From contig NZ_VOQR01000001.1 of assembly GCF_007995065.1 (NCBI RefSeq), positions 2,173,001-2,237,000 on the forward strand: a stretch of DNA of 64,000 bases, written 5' to 3'. The notes below the pieces were generated by a model that was not told the origin of the DNA, ran no database searches, and saw only the letters and a program-made list of their open reading frames with translations. A program made the translations under genes and the position numbers. Of this stretch, positions 26,631-34,979 are shown one piece after another. This DNA comes from Sphingomonas ginsenosidivorax. Its GTDB lineage: Bacteria > Pseudomonadota > Alphaproteobacteria > Sphingomonadales > Sphingomonadaceae. The first letter of the stretch is position 1; each line of letters starts with the position of its first letter.

Positions 26631-28621
26631 CAGTGCGTCACCCGCAGCTGCGAGATCCGCGCGGCGATGTCCGCGAAGGTCGTGTTGAGTTCGGCCGCGT
26701 TGTCCGCCTGATAGGCGCGGTTGGGCGAGGCGCAGTCGGACAGCAGCGACGTCAGACTGGTGCCGAACGCGATCACCCAGACGGTGATGTTCTTCTTTTC
26801 CTTCGCCACCGTGCACAGCCGTGACAGCCGGTCCTCGACGATGCCGTCCTGCTCCGACTTGGTCGGCAGCCTGTTGAGGGGGGTGCGGCGGCGATCGAGC
26901 GCGGCGAGGCCGTAGGCGTCATAGTCGGCGATATTGGTCTCGGTATCGCCGTCGGTCATGAAGATGAGATTGCGCGCGATGTTGCCGCCGCTCGCGGACG
27001 CGGCGTTCTCGGACGCGAACAGCCCTTCGGCGGACATCAGTCGCAGGCCCCAGAGCATGCCGATGTCGTGATAGGTGCGACCGCGCGGGACAAGCGCTTT
27101 CAGATAGTTGGTGAAATCCGATTTTTCCGTGGTCGTACGGATCGCCGCGAGCTTGCGCGCGGCTGCCGGACAGGCGGCGAAGTCAGTTTTGTACGATGAC
27201 AGTGCGACATAGTTGTTCGAACTGTGCGTGACCGGGTCGAACTGCCAGCCGGTGATCACGCCAGCGCCGGCGGGAGTATAGTTGGTTACTGAGCGCGCCC
27301 AGACTAGGTCAGGCAGGAACGGGCGCCACTGGGTTCGCGCATCGCTGGGTATGGGCACCATGTCGATGTCAAGATCATAGGCTGTGCCGGTCTCGTAAGG
27401 ACGTAGCGTCTGGCGCTCCTCAATGCAGGCGCCCTGGCTGCTATTGCCCCAGTTGATTGTCTTGGCGGTAAAGTTGTTGCCAATCATTAGCGTCGCGCTG
27501 CCGCCGGCCATGAGCCCCGACGAATTCGATCCCTTCACGATCCCGACGGGAAAGGCAATCTTCTTGTAGTTCCAGTAATAAGTGTAGCCGTCAGCCTTAT
27601 CTTGCCCGGCATTCGGGTTCGCGATGACGTTGTCCGTGAAGGTCTGTACCGAGTTGGTGTATGTGGTCTTCTTGATGATGCAAACGCCCGCACTGTTGCG
27701 CGATGCCGAGTAGGTACTGCCGTTGCGCGTACGGGTGCCGGAGCGGGACCGGGGCACGGCTGTGTTGGACGGCGACCATGCCGAATAACTCGTGTTAGTC
27801 TTGTCGTCATTGGCCGGGGCGACGCAGCTTTCCGATGGTCCTGTGGTTTCGGTGACCACTGGCGGCGGGGACCATGCCGAGGTATCTGTTTCCTTCGGAA
27901 TTGTGTCACCTTCCTTGCCGCCATCCTTGGGGACCGGCGGGCCGTCCTGTTCGCGCGACTGGTACTCGGCGTTATCGACCATCCAGTCGCGCTTGAGCAG
28001 CAGGCCAACGTTCACCGTAGAGGAATAAGGGACGAAGCCGTAGCGGACCTGCGAGGCGGGCGACTGTGCATTGTTAAGCGTCGTATAAAAGTCGGTTACA
28101 GCTTGGCGAAGCGCAGCGATCTTGCTCTGCGAGTCGCCCGTATTGGTCTCCGACATCGACAGTGTCGTATCGAGCACGAACATGATGTCGCTGTTGGGCA
28201 GCTGGAGCTGCGCGTCGCAGGTCGCCTCAAGCGGGATGCTCGCAAAGCCGAAGATCTTCATGATCGTCGTGGTGACGACGACTCCCGCCTTGCCGTGGAC
28301 GATCATATCGTTGCCGACGTCGTACGCCATGGTCAGCGCGGTGGTGCCGTACTGGCCGGTCGCGAAGTTGAGGTTGAAGAACCGGTTCGCCGCGTCGCGC
28401 GCCGGCGTGTCGAAGGTCGAGGCGCTCATCGCGCGCCGTCCGCCGAGCACCGCCGCGTCGCACGCATTCTGCAACCGCGACTTGACCAGATAGGCGCGAC
28501 TCATGTCGAGCGCACCGCCGATCATACCCATCAACGGCAGAAGAGAGAACGCAAACAAAATAAGCGTGTTGCCGCGAACATCGGACTTGAATGCAGCTAG
28601 TCGTCCGAACCCGATCCTCAT
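26630..28621 (-). CDS. TadG-like protein with von Willebrand factor A domain
   Basis: The protein has 663 residues from ATG 28621, preceded by AAGGGGGA. The N-terminus holds a TadG-type membrane helix (GNTLILFAFSLLPLMGMIGG) followed by the conserved AYLVKSRLQNACDAAVLGGR. The VWA domain opens with DIMFVLDTTLSMSE near residue 150, a MIDAS-like DxTxS site, and ends with NLIFMTDGDTETN. A divergent Ser/Thr-rich insertion (about residues 235-330) with lower GC lies inside. It should sit in the envelope and act with the Tad pilus. It is the first gene of the three-gene operon. Confidence 0.85.
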   Translation of the reverse strand: MRIGFGRLAAFKSDVRGNTLILFAFSLLPLMGMIGGALDMSRAYLVKSRLQNACDAAVLGGRRAMSASTFDTPARDAANRFFNLNFATGQYGTTALTMAYDVGNDMIVHGKAGVVVTTTIMKIFGFASIPLEATCDAQLQLPNSDIMFVLDTTLSMSETNTGDSQSKIAALRQAVTDFYTTLNNAQSPASQVRYGFVPYSSTVNVGLLLKRDWMVDNAEYQSREQDGPPVPKDGGKEGDTIPKETDTSAWSPPPVVTETTGPSESCVAPANDDKTNTSYSAWSPSNTAVPRSRSGTRTRNGSTYSASRNSAGVCIIKKTTYTNSVQTFTDNVIANPNAGQDKADGYTYYWNYKKIAFPVGIVKGSNSSGLMAGGSATLMIGNNFTAKTINWGNSSQGACIEERQTLRPYETGTAYDLDIDMVPIPSDARTQWRPFLPDLVWARSVTNYTPAGAGVITGWQFDPVTHSSNNYVALSSYKTDFAACPAAARKLAAIRTTTEKSDFTNYLKALVPRGRTYHDIGMLWGLRLMSAEGLFASENAASASGGNIARNLIFMTDGDTETNIADYDAYGLAALDRRRTPLNRLPTKSEQDGIVEDRLSRLCTVAKEKKNITVWVIAFGTSLTSLLSDCASPNRAYQADNAAELNTTFADIAARISQLRVTH

Positions 28622-29131
28622 CGGATCCCCCTTAGATAACTCATTCAACCGTTCTTGGGATAATTATCTTTAATTTCGATTTAATTTGTGATTGTTTATC
28701 GCTTCACGAAGGAGCTGACACGGCCTACTCGCACGGTTTTTGAGAACGCTGATCGGATGCGATGCGCAAGGGCGATGCCGTTTGTGAAGCTTGCCTGTTC
28801 TCTGGCACCGAGACAAAAGCTGCCTTTTACGCTTCGGCATTCATAGCACCAGCCAATCGCTCTCAGCATCGTCGACCGCTGCAAATGCATCACCGTCGAT
28901 CTGCTGCCCAAGGACGAGAGACCGCGGACATAGGCGCGGCGGAGGTGATGCCGGCAGGCCGTCAGGTCGTTCACACGCAGGTGACGCTGCGTGCCAGGTG
29001 AGTTCGAGATCGCGCCGAGTTTGATCAGCTGGTCTGGTAGCTCACGGACCCGGAGCGTGCTTATGCCGCCGCGCGCCGAGTCGATAGATCCCGAGTGTTC
29101 TGACGCTAACGGCCATGGAGTGTATCGGTGA
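28622..29131. other. Intergenic stretch without a recognisable gene
   Basis: The part next to tadG is AT-rich (28650-28720) and may hold its promoter. Around 28928 there is GGACATAGGCGCGGCGGAGG, similar to the core of the dispersed repeat seen at 31453 and 36983. I see no protein that I can support. Confidence 0.5.
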
Positions 29132-30434
29132 GGTGGCCCCCTAAATGACCTGACAGGGCGCCGCTCTTAGCTAAGAGTGAGGCATATGACTGACGGTACG
29201 ATCAGGCGTTACAACGATGGCGGGGTTCTCTCCGGTGTTCAGCGGCGGAGGCGGTGGACACCGGAGGAAAAGGTCCGGATCGTTGAGAAGACGTATCAAC
29301 CGGGGATGACCGTGTCACTCGTCGCCCGCCGGCACGGCATCGGTGGCAATCAGATCTTCACCTGGCGGCGCCTGATGGCGCAGGGTGCGCTGACCGCCGC
29401 GACAGCAGGCGAGGAAGTGGTGCCGGCGTCCGAGTACCGCGCGCGCGAGGCGCAGGTGCGCGAACTACACCGGCTGCTCGGCAAGAAAGCCATGGAGAAC
29501 GAGCTGCTCCGCGAGGCCGTGCCCCGGGCCGCAGGCCCAAAAAAAACTGCTGTTGCGCTCGACCTCGTTGCCGCGGGATGGACGGTGAGCGCGGTCGCAG
29601 AGGCGGTCGAAATTGCTCGCCCACACCTGTCCGCGATGCGCCATCGCCCGGCGCCACGCCCACGCGGACGACCGCCGCTGCCGGATGCCGAGCTGGTCGT
29701 CGACATCCGCGCGCTCGTCGCCGATCTGCCAACCCATGGCTATCGCCGCGTTCATGCTCTGCTGCGCCGGGAAGCCGACAAGACCGGGCGTGAAGCGCCC
29801 AATCCGAAACGCGTCTACCGCGTCATGAAGGTGCACGGGCTGCTGCTACAGCGGGACGGCGAACGCCGCGAGGAACGGCGTCACGATGGCCGGGTCGCCG
29901 TCGATCTGCGCAACACCCGCTGGTGCTCCGACAGGTTGGAGATCACCTGTGACAATGGCGAGAAGGTACGCGTCGCATTCGCGCTCGACTCCAGCGACCG
30001 TGAGGCGATGGGACATGTGGCGACGACGGGCGGCATCACCGCAGAGGACGTCCAGGACTTGATGGTTGCCACGGTCGAGCATCGCTACGGACGGGTGAAA
30101 CGCGTGCCCGAGCCGATCGAGTGGCTGACCGATAACGGCAGCTGTTACACCGCTCGCAACACACGTGCGTTCGCCTGAGGCATTGGGCTGATCCCACGCA
30201 CGACCCCAGTCAGCAGTCCCCAATCGAATGGCATGGCTGAGGCGTTCGTTCGCACTCGCAAGCGCGATTATGTCCGTGTGAACCTCAGGCCGTATGCGCA
30301 GAGCGTTATCGACCAACTGCCCGGCTGGTTCGACCATTATAACGAGGTGCATCCCCACCGCGCTTTGCGCTATCGATCCCCACGCGAGTTCATCCCGCAA
30401 ACCAGCGAGGCTCTGTCAGGCCTTTAGGGGGCAA
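29132..30434 (+). mobile_element. IS3-family insertion sequence (IS2-like group), inactive
   Basis: Imperfect terminal inverted repeats are present: GGTGGCCCCCTAAATGACCT on the left and, on the reverse strand of the right end, TGTTGCCCCCTAAAGGCCTG. Both continue with GACAG-type sequence. Inside is an OrfA-OrfB reading frame broken by one stop codon. No clear target duplication is visible. Confidence 0.8.
29186..30427 (+). pseudogene. IS3-family transposase, interrupted by a stop codon
   Basis: The N-terminal helix-turn-helix (RRRRWTPEEKVRIVEKTYQP) and leucine-zipper-like part correspond to OrfA; the DDE integrase domain corresponds to OrfB. A run of eight A at 29539-29546 lies at the usual frameshift region, but here OrfA and OrfB are already in one frame. 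Visible catalytic positions are D in RWCSDRLEI, D in WLTDNGSCY and E in NGMAEAFVR. An in-frame TGA at 30176-30178 falls between the second D and the E, replacing the usual FAR, and the frame then continues unchanged to 30427. The element cannot make full-length transposase without readthrough. Confidence 0.85.
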
Positions 30435-30679
30435 CAACAATCGGGCACGGATGCGGATGGACTAATTAGTAGCAAATCTACCTGGACGGTGAGACATCGG
30501 CTGCTGGGCAGTTGCTGGAGTCTCGAGACAAAATTATACCAATGCGCTGACTAGAATTCTCACCACGGTGGAGACGCCTCACGCCACCAGCGAACGCCCC
30601 TCGGATGTAGTGCAAATAACACCCCGCGTAGTATCTTAAAGCTATCGACGGTCACGTTTGAGCGGCGCTATTCCCGCTC

Positions 30680-30826
30680 ATGGACAGGGACGAAACCGAG
30701 ACCGTCGCGTATCTAAAGGCGCGGATGAAGGAACTCCTAAACCTTGCCGACCGTCTAGATCTTCCAGTCGTCGGGGCATGGCTGGCCTCTGCGATCGACA
30801 GTATACCAGACGACGCCGGTAAATAA
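30680..30826 (+). CDS. Micro-protein, sphingomonad helical family (member 1)
   Basis: The protein has 48 residues: an acidic start (MDRDETETVAYLKARM), then KELLNLADRLDLPVVGAWLA and SAIDSI. The pattern L-x3-LADxxxxxxxxAxLxxAIDxI is shared with the small proteins at 37505, 37769, 60913 and 61548. It is probably a two-helix amphipathic hairpin. Function is unknown. There is no strong ribosome site. Confidence 0.5.
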   Translation: MDRDETETVAYLKARMKELLNLADRLDLPVVGAWLASAIDSIPDDAGK

Positions 30827-31006
30827 CGAGTTCGTCTTCATGTGCGGCTCGGCGAAACTACCAAGCCGCTGCTAAAGTCGGCCAGCACCACACCGGAGGA
30901 CGCATCGGCCGCGGTCCGGTCCATGGCATAGCGCGAACGATTGCTGACGCCCAATTGCCGCCGCTCGCCTCGATGGTACACTACGATGACCAATAGAGAG
31001 GCAGCC

Positions 31007-31426
31007 ATGATCTCCAAACGCTTTGACATTGCCAGTGACGCGTTCCGCCGAGACTTTATCGGCAAGTCTCGCGCAGAGATTAACGCAGTCTTGGGTGAAG
31101 GGCGACCTACAAGGAGAGGCGCCTTAGCTGGCGAAAAGGGAGTCAGCTACGTCAGCGTCAACGCTCGGGCGGCGTTCAGGGACGGGTACGCGGTGGAGGT
31201 CGGCTTCGCCCCTCCGGCTCCCATATTCTTCAAACGTCAGTCCTTGTTCGATCATCCCGCCTTGTGGCGCGAAATCGCTGCGATGGATGTTGATACTCGC
31301 GAGAACCTCGGCTTCCTCATCATGCCCAATCTCGGCCTCACTCTTACCGGGTTTTATGATAACGACCGATCGCAGCTTGCCGTCACCGTCTTCGAAGCGG
31401 GTAGGTGGGACGATCTATCCGCTTGA
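31007..31426 (+). CDS. Protein of unknown function
   Basis: The protein has 139 residues from ATG 31007, chosen because AGAGAGG lies six bases upstream. It has no signal peptide. Notable segments are FRRDFIGKSRAEINAVLGEG near the N-terminus and LGFLIMPNLGLTLTGFYDND near the C-terminus. It looks soluble, alpha/beta. I recognise no family. A perfect 11-base-pair hairpin follows its stop. Confidence 0.6.
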   Translation: MISKRFDIASDAFRRDFIGKSRAEINAVLGEGRPTRRGALAGEKGVSYVSVNARAAFRDGYAVEVGFAPPAPIFFKRQSLFDHPALWREIAAMDVDTRENLGFLIMPNLGLTLTGFYDNDRSQLAVTVFEAGRWDDLSA

Positions 31427-31433
31427 TTGCACC

Positions 31434-31492
31434 ATGTCCGCCTTCCACCAAAGGCGGACATCGGCGCGGCGGAGGACGCATCGGCCGCGCGG
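31434..31492 (+). repeat. Hairpin plus core copy of dispersed GC-rich repeat (family A)
   Basis: ATGTCCGCCTT and AAGGCGGACAT form a perfect 11-base-pair stem with loop CCACCA, eight bases after a stop codon. The right arm runs on into GGCGGACATCGGCGCGGCGG and then AGGACGCATCGGCCGCG, which recurs at 36983-37022 and in part at 30894-30912. The hairpin could act as a terminator even though no T-run follows. Confidence 0.65.
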
Positions 31493-31576
31493 CATTAAAG
31501 CCGCCTACGCCCGGGTATCCGCTAACCCCCGTCGCTGATGTCCGCATCGGCTTTCAATAATCGCAGCTAATGCCGA

Positions 31577-31972
31577 TTAACTGCCGTCCTCTGGTCGGGT
31601 AAGCAGCGGCGGCGATTTATCCGCAGTAGTGAGCCAGTTGCGCCAGATGATCATGGTTCGGGCCTTGGTGACCCTAATCTGACACCCAACCGCCATAGCA
31701 CCGCGCACCGATGCGTCCTTCCACCGTTCGAATATCGCATTGCATTCGGCATCACGATAAGTCTGCCAAGCCCGCTGGGACGCACCAAGCTGAGCGATCG
31801 CAGCATTTTGCTGCTGTTTCGAGAGCTGCTCAACGGCAGTATTATAGTAGCGGTTCAACTCAACTTCAGCGCGACCAAGATTAGCGTCGAGGCAACGCTC
31901 AACCTCCGGTGTTGTCGAACCATCACAAGGGGCGGCAACGGGCACTAGGAGCGCCGCAATGAAGGTAATCAC
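31577..31972 (-). CDS. LprI-type protein (DUF1311), secreted
   Basis: The protein has 131 residues from GTG 31972. A signal peptide (about 1-14) is followed by the DUF1311 pattern: CDGSTTPEVERCLDANLGRA, ELNRYYN, then SQRAWQTYRDAECNA and the late GCQIRVTKART. The conserved cysteines pair in related lysozyme-inhibitor-like proteins. It probably acts in the periplasm; lysozyme inhibition is known only for some relatives. Confidence 0.75.
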   Translation of the reverse strand: MITFIAALLVPVAAPCDGSTTPEVERCLDANLGRAEVELNRYYNTAVEQLSKQQQNAAIAQLGASQRAWQTYRDAECNAIFERWKDASVRGAMAVGCQIRVTKARTMIIWRNWLTTADKSPPLLTRPEDGS

Positions 31973-32194
31973 GAAGTAGGTTCCTTCGGTTCTGGACTGG
32001 CTGCGGCGCTTGCCTATTACACTTTCGTACGGATGACACGCTTGTCAGAGGCGGCAACGTCGTTTTAACCACACGGAATATTGCCGCGTCAGAGGACAAA
32101 TCCGCCGCGAGCCGCCATCCGGCTATCGCTGACTGCACTTTAAGCTGATCGAGTCACGCGCCAGATCGGACACTTCTCCGGCGAGCCGATTGGT

Positions 32195-32596
32195 TTAGGT
32201 ATCAATGCAGCGTTGAGTGGGGAGCGCTCGTCTTTCGGTCTCAGCGCTTCGCGCAGCAGCCAGGGATTGACGTAGCCATAGGAGTAGGCCGGGGGGCTGT
32301 AGCTGGCGCTGCGAAGGCTTCCCCTGCACGGCCGCTGCCGCGGCCGACTTGCTCGAGGGGTCCACGCCGCGGCCGAGCAGCTCGTGCGCCTGCTCGCACC
32401 GCGCCTGGGCGTCGACCAGCGACACCTCTGGCCAGGTGCCGATCGTCGAAAGCTTCCCGCGCCCCTCGAAGTGGAACTTCATGCGCACCGACTTGCGGCC
32501 GTTCGGCGCGACGTAAAGGTTCAGGCCCCGCTCGTCGAAAATCTTGTAGGCGGCCGCGCGCGGCCGCACGGGTTTCACCGCGGCGTTGGTCAGCAT
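32195..32596 (-). pseudogene. P4-type integrase, N-terminal fragment
   Basis: The first 80 residues match the DUF4102 arm-binding domain of P4/phage integrases: LTNAAVKPVRPRAA, FDERGLNLYVAPNGRKSVRM, LSTIGTWPEVSLVDAQAR and LLGRGVDP. After about residue 83 the reading turns to non-homologous Arg/Gln-rich sequence and the whole catalytic domain is absent. It is a remnant of another integrated element. Confidence 0.7.
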
Positions 32597-32627
32597 ATGA
32601 CCCTCGTGGAGCTTGAGGAAATCAGTG

Positions 32628-32828
32628 ATGGATCATCGGCAGACGGCTGCAGATTTGCAGCGGCAGATCAAAAGTCTCGATCGATCGATCGCCCTATGGG
32701 AAAGCGGCTCGATGAAAGCGTGGAACGATGGCCAGGATGTCACTGCAGAATACCTCGATCGACTGCAGCGCAATCGAGACGAACTAGGTCAGGCCCTTCT
32801 GATCCTAGAGCGTGAAAGCGGCAGCTAG
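32628..32828 (+). CDS. Small coiled-coil-like protein of unknown function
   Basis: The protein has 66 residues from ATG 32628, with GAGGA upstream. It is charged and mostly helical (DLQRQIKSLDRSIALWESGS, then LDRLQRNRDELGQALLILER). No family is recognised. A GGCAGATAT...TCCGCC motif of the dispersed repeat follows the stop codon. Confidence 0.5.
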   Translation: MDHRQTAADLQRQIKSLDRSIALWESGSMKAWNDGQDVTAEYLDRLQRNRDELGQALLILERESGS

Positions 32829-32989
32829 AGGCAGATATCTCGTCCGCCGCGGTCGCTTACGGCTCGCAACGTCTATGCGACCGTCGGCGCCACGCATTGG
32901 AACTTTAGAGCTCACGTAATCGCTGTACCCCTACCGCTGGTCCTCGGCGGCTGAGAGACACCGCGCTCCCGCTTCAATCGGGATGCGCT

Positions 32990-33247
32990 ATGTCCATCTA
33001 CTTTTTCGAAATCAACGACAGCAAACCGGCCATTGCTTGTGTGGGGGAGAAGCTTCCGACGCTTCACGCTGCTCGCTGTTTCGCCCTTAAATACGCCGCT
33101 GCGCTAATATGTGAGCAGGAGAGCGAATTTTGGGACGGTGAAGATTGGATAATGACAGTCACTGATGCCAACCGTTTGGCACTGTTCACGATCACGATCT
33201 ACGCAGCCGCCTCGCCAGCAACCATGCCATTGAGCCGGACTGGTTAA
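32990..33247 (+). CDS. DUF6894-like small protein
   Basis: The protein has 85 residues. It follows the DUF6894 plan: MSIYFFEINDSKP, then GEKLPTLHAARCFALKYAAA and WIMTVTDANRLALFTITI. These proteins are common in alphaproteobacterial accessory DNA and have no known role. A second, more diverged relative is at 61787. The stop is followed at 33257-33275 by the hairpin GGCGGA-tatactt-TCCGCC. Confidence 0.65.
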   Translation: MSIYFFEINDSKPAIACVGEKLPTLHAARCFALKYAAALICEQESEFWDGEDWIMTVTDANRLALFTITIYAAASPATMPLSRTG

Positions 33248-33256
33248 GCTCTAAAG

Positions 33257-33275
33257 GGCGGATATACTTTCCGCC
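33257..33275. repeat. Short hairpin of the dispersed repeat family A
   Basis: GGCGGA, a seven-base loop and TCCGCC form a six-base-pair stem, followed by GCGC. It is placed just after a stop codon, as with the related hairpins at 31434 and 37928. Confidence 0.5.
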
Positions 33276-33386
33276 GCGCAACCGCATCCCTGTACGATTT
33301 TCCGCCAATTTTGCGAAGTTCGGCCCAGACCGATACCCCGGCAGACGCCCCACGCCGTGGCTTCGATCGTCCGACCGCTAACGCCC

Positions 33387-34915
33387 GATTGTGTTGAAAA
33401 AGTCGGCCTTGCAGTGGCGTCGGTGGTCTGATTCAATCTTCGCGAGGTGAGCGGAGACGGGCCGATGATGGGCGAGCGGACGGTAGCGCAGGAAGCGCTG
33501 TTCTACAGCTTCAGTCTGGAGCGGCATGTGCCGGCGGACCACATGCTGCGCTCGATCGACCGGTTCGTGGACCTGTCGGGCATCCGCAAACATCTGAAGC
33601 CGTTCTACAGCGAGATGGGACGGCCATCGATCGACCCCGAGCTGATGATCCGCATGCTCATCATCGGCTACTGCATGGGGATTCGTTCCGAGCGCCGGTT
33701 GTGCGACGAGGTGCATCTGAACCTGGCCTATCGCTGGTTCTGCCGGCTCGGGCTGGAAGGCGACGTTCCCGACCACTCGACCTTCTCAAAGAACCGCCAT
33801 GGCCGCTTCCGCGACAGCGACCTGCTGCGCCGGCTGTTCGAAACGACGGTCGAGCGCTGCATGGCCGAGGGGCTGGTCGGTGGCGAAGGCTTCGCTGTCG
33901 ATGCCAGCCTGATCCGGGCCGATGCCAATCGTCAGACCGGCGGCCCGGGTAGCGAGGGCCTGCCGCCCGACGCCGACAGGCGTGCCGTTCGCGAGTATCT
34001 TGCCGTCCTCGACGATGCCGCATTCGGGGCGGCCACGCCGGTCGTGCCGAAGTTTCTGGCGCCGGCGGATCCGGCGTCGCGCTGGACCTGCGCGCATGGC
34101 GGGCAGGCCTATTACGCCTACTCGACCAACTACCTGATCGATCTCGACCATGCCGTCATCATGGACGTGGAGCCGAGTACCGCGATCCGGCAGGCCGAGG
34201 TGACCGCCTGCAAACGGATGATCGAGCGCGTGCAGGACCGCTTCGGCGTCTGGCCCGAACGGCTGGCAGCGGACACGGGATATGGCTCGGCCGAGATGCT
34301 GGCGTGGCTCGTCCACGAGCGCGACATCCACCCGCACATCCCCGTGTTCGACAAGTCGGCCCGCCGCGACGGCACCTTCGCTCGGGCAGACTTCCGCTAT
34401 GACCTGGGCGACGACAGCTATGTCTGTCCTGCCGGCAACCGCCTGCGCCCCCGCAACCGCAACTTCACGCAGGCCCGCGGCGATGTCGGCCAGGACGGCT
34501 TCATCCGCTATCGCGCCCGGCAGCAGGACTGCGCCGGCTGCGACCTGCGGCAACGCTGCACGCCCAACATGCCGGCCCGCAAGGTCACGCGCTCCATCCA
34601 CGAAGGCGCTCGTGACCTGGCCCGCGATATTGCCACCACCGACGCCTATGTGACCTCCCGCCGCCAGCGGAAGAAGGTCGAGATGCTGTTTGCGCATCTC
34701 AAACGCATCCTGAAGCTGGATCGATTGCGCCTGCGAGGTCCCAACGGCGCAAAAGACGAGTTCCTCCTCGCCGCTACCGCCCAGAACCTCCGCAAGATGG
34801 CCAAGTTGATCCCGATGCCGACGCAGATGGCACCCGCCTGAGGCGCAGCGCGCGTCTAGATCCGCTCTAAACTACAGGCTGGTCCGCGGCTCACCCCGAC
34901 TTTTTCAACACAATC
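33387..34915 (+). mobile_element. IS1182-type insertion sequence with 4-bp target duplication
   Basis: Perfect 20-base terminal inverted repeats, GATTGTGTTGAAAAAGTCGG at 33387-33406 and its complement at 34896-34915, flank a single transposase gene. GCCC directly precedes the left end (33383-33386) and directly follows the right end (34916-34919), giving a four-base target duplication. The element looks complete and recent. Confidence 0.88.
33465..34841 (+). CDS. IS1182-family transposase
   Basis: The protein has 458 residues from ATG 33465. The N-terminal helix-rich domain reads DHMLRSIDRFVDLSGIRKHL and GRPSIDPELMIRMLIIGY. The DDE positions lie in GFAVDASLIRADAN (first D), ERLAADTGYGSAEMLAW (second D) and the C-terminal RKKVEMLFAHLKRIL (E). 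A zinc-type cluster, DCAGCDLRQRCTPN, lies near residue 360. The gene is intact. The family name follows from this domain order. Confidence 0.9.
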   Translation: MMGERTVAQEALFYSFSLERHVPADHMLRSIDRFVDLSGIRKHLKPFYSEMGRPSIDPELMIRMLIIGYCMGIRSERRLCDEVHLNLAYRWFCRLGLEGDVPDHSTFSKNRHGRFRDSDLLRRLFETTVERCMAEGLVGGEGFAVDASLIRADANRQTGGPGSEGLPPDADRRAVREYLAVLDDAAFGAATPVVPKFLAPADPASRWTCAHGGQAYYAYSTNYLIDLDHAVIMDVEPSTAIRQAEVTACKRMIERVQDRFGVWPERLAADTGYGSAEMLAWLVHERDIHPHIPVFDKSARRDGTFARADFRYDLGDDSYVCPAGNRLRPRNRNFTQARGDVGQDGFIRYRARQQDCAGCDLRQRCTPNMPARKVTRSIHEGARDLARDIATTDAYVTSRRQRKKVEMLFAHLKRILKLDRLRLRGPNGAKDEFLLAATAQNLRKMAKLIPMPTQMAPA

Positions 34916-34979
34916 GCCCAATAGCAGCCCTCGCTGCCAGTTATCGCAGTCATAAACCGGACCGGGATCGCGAGATACC

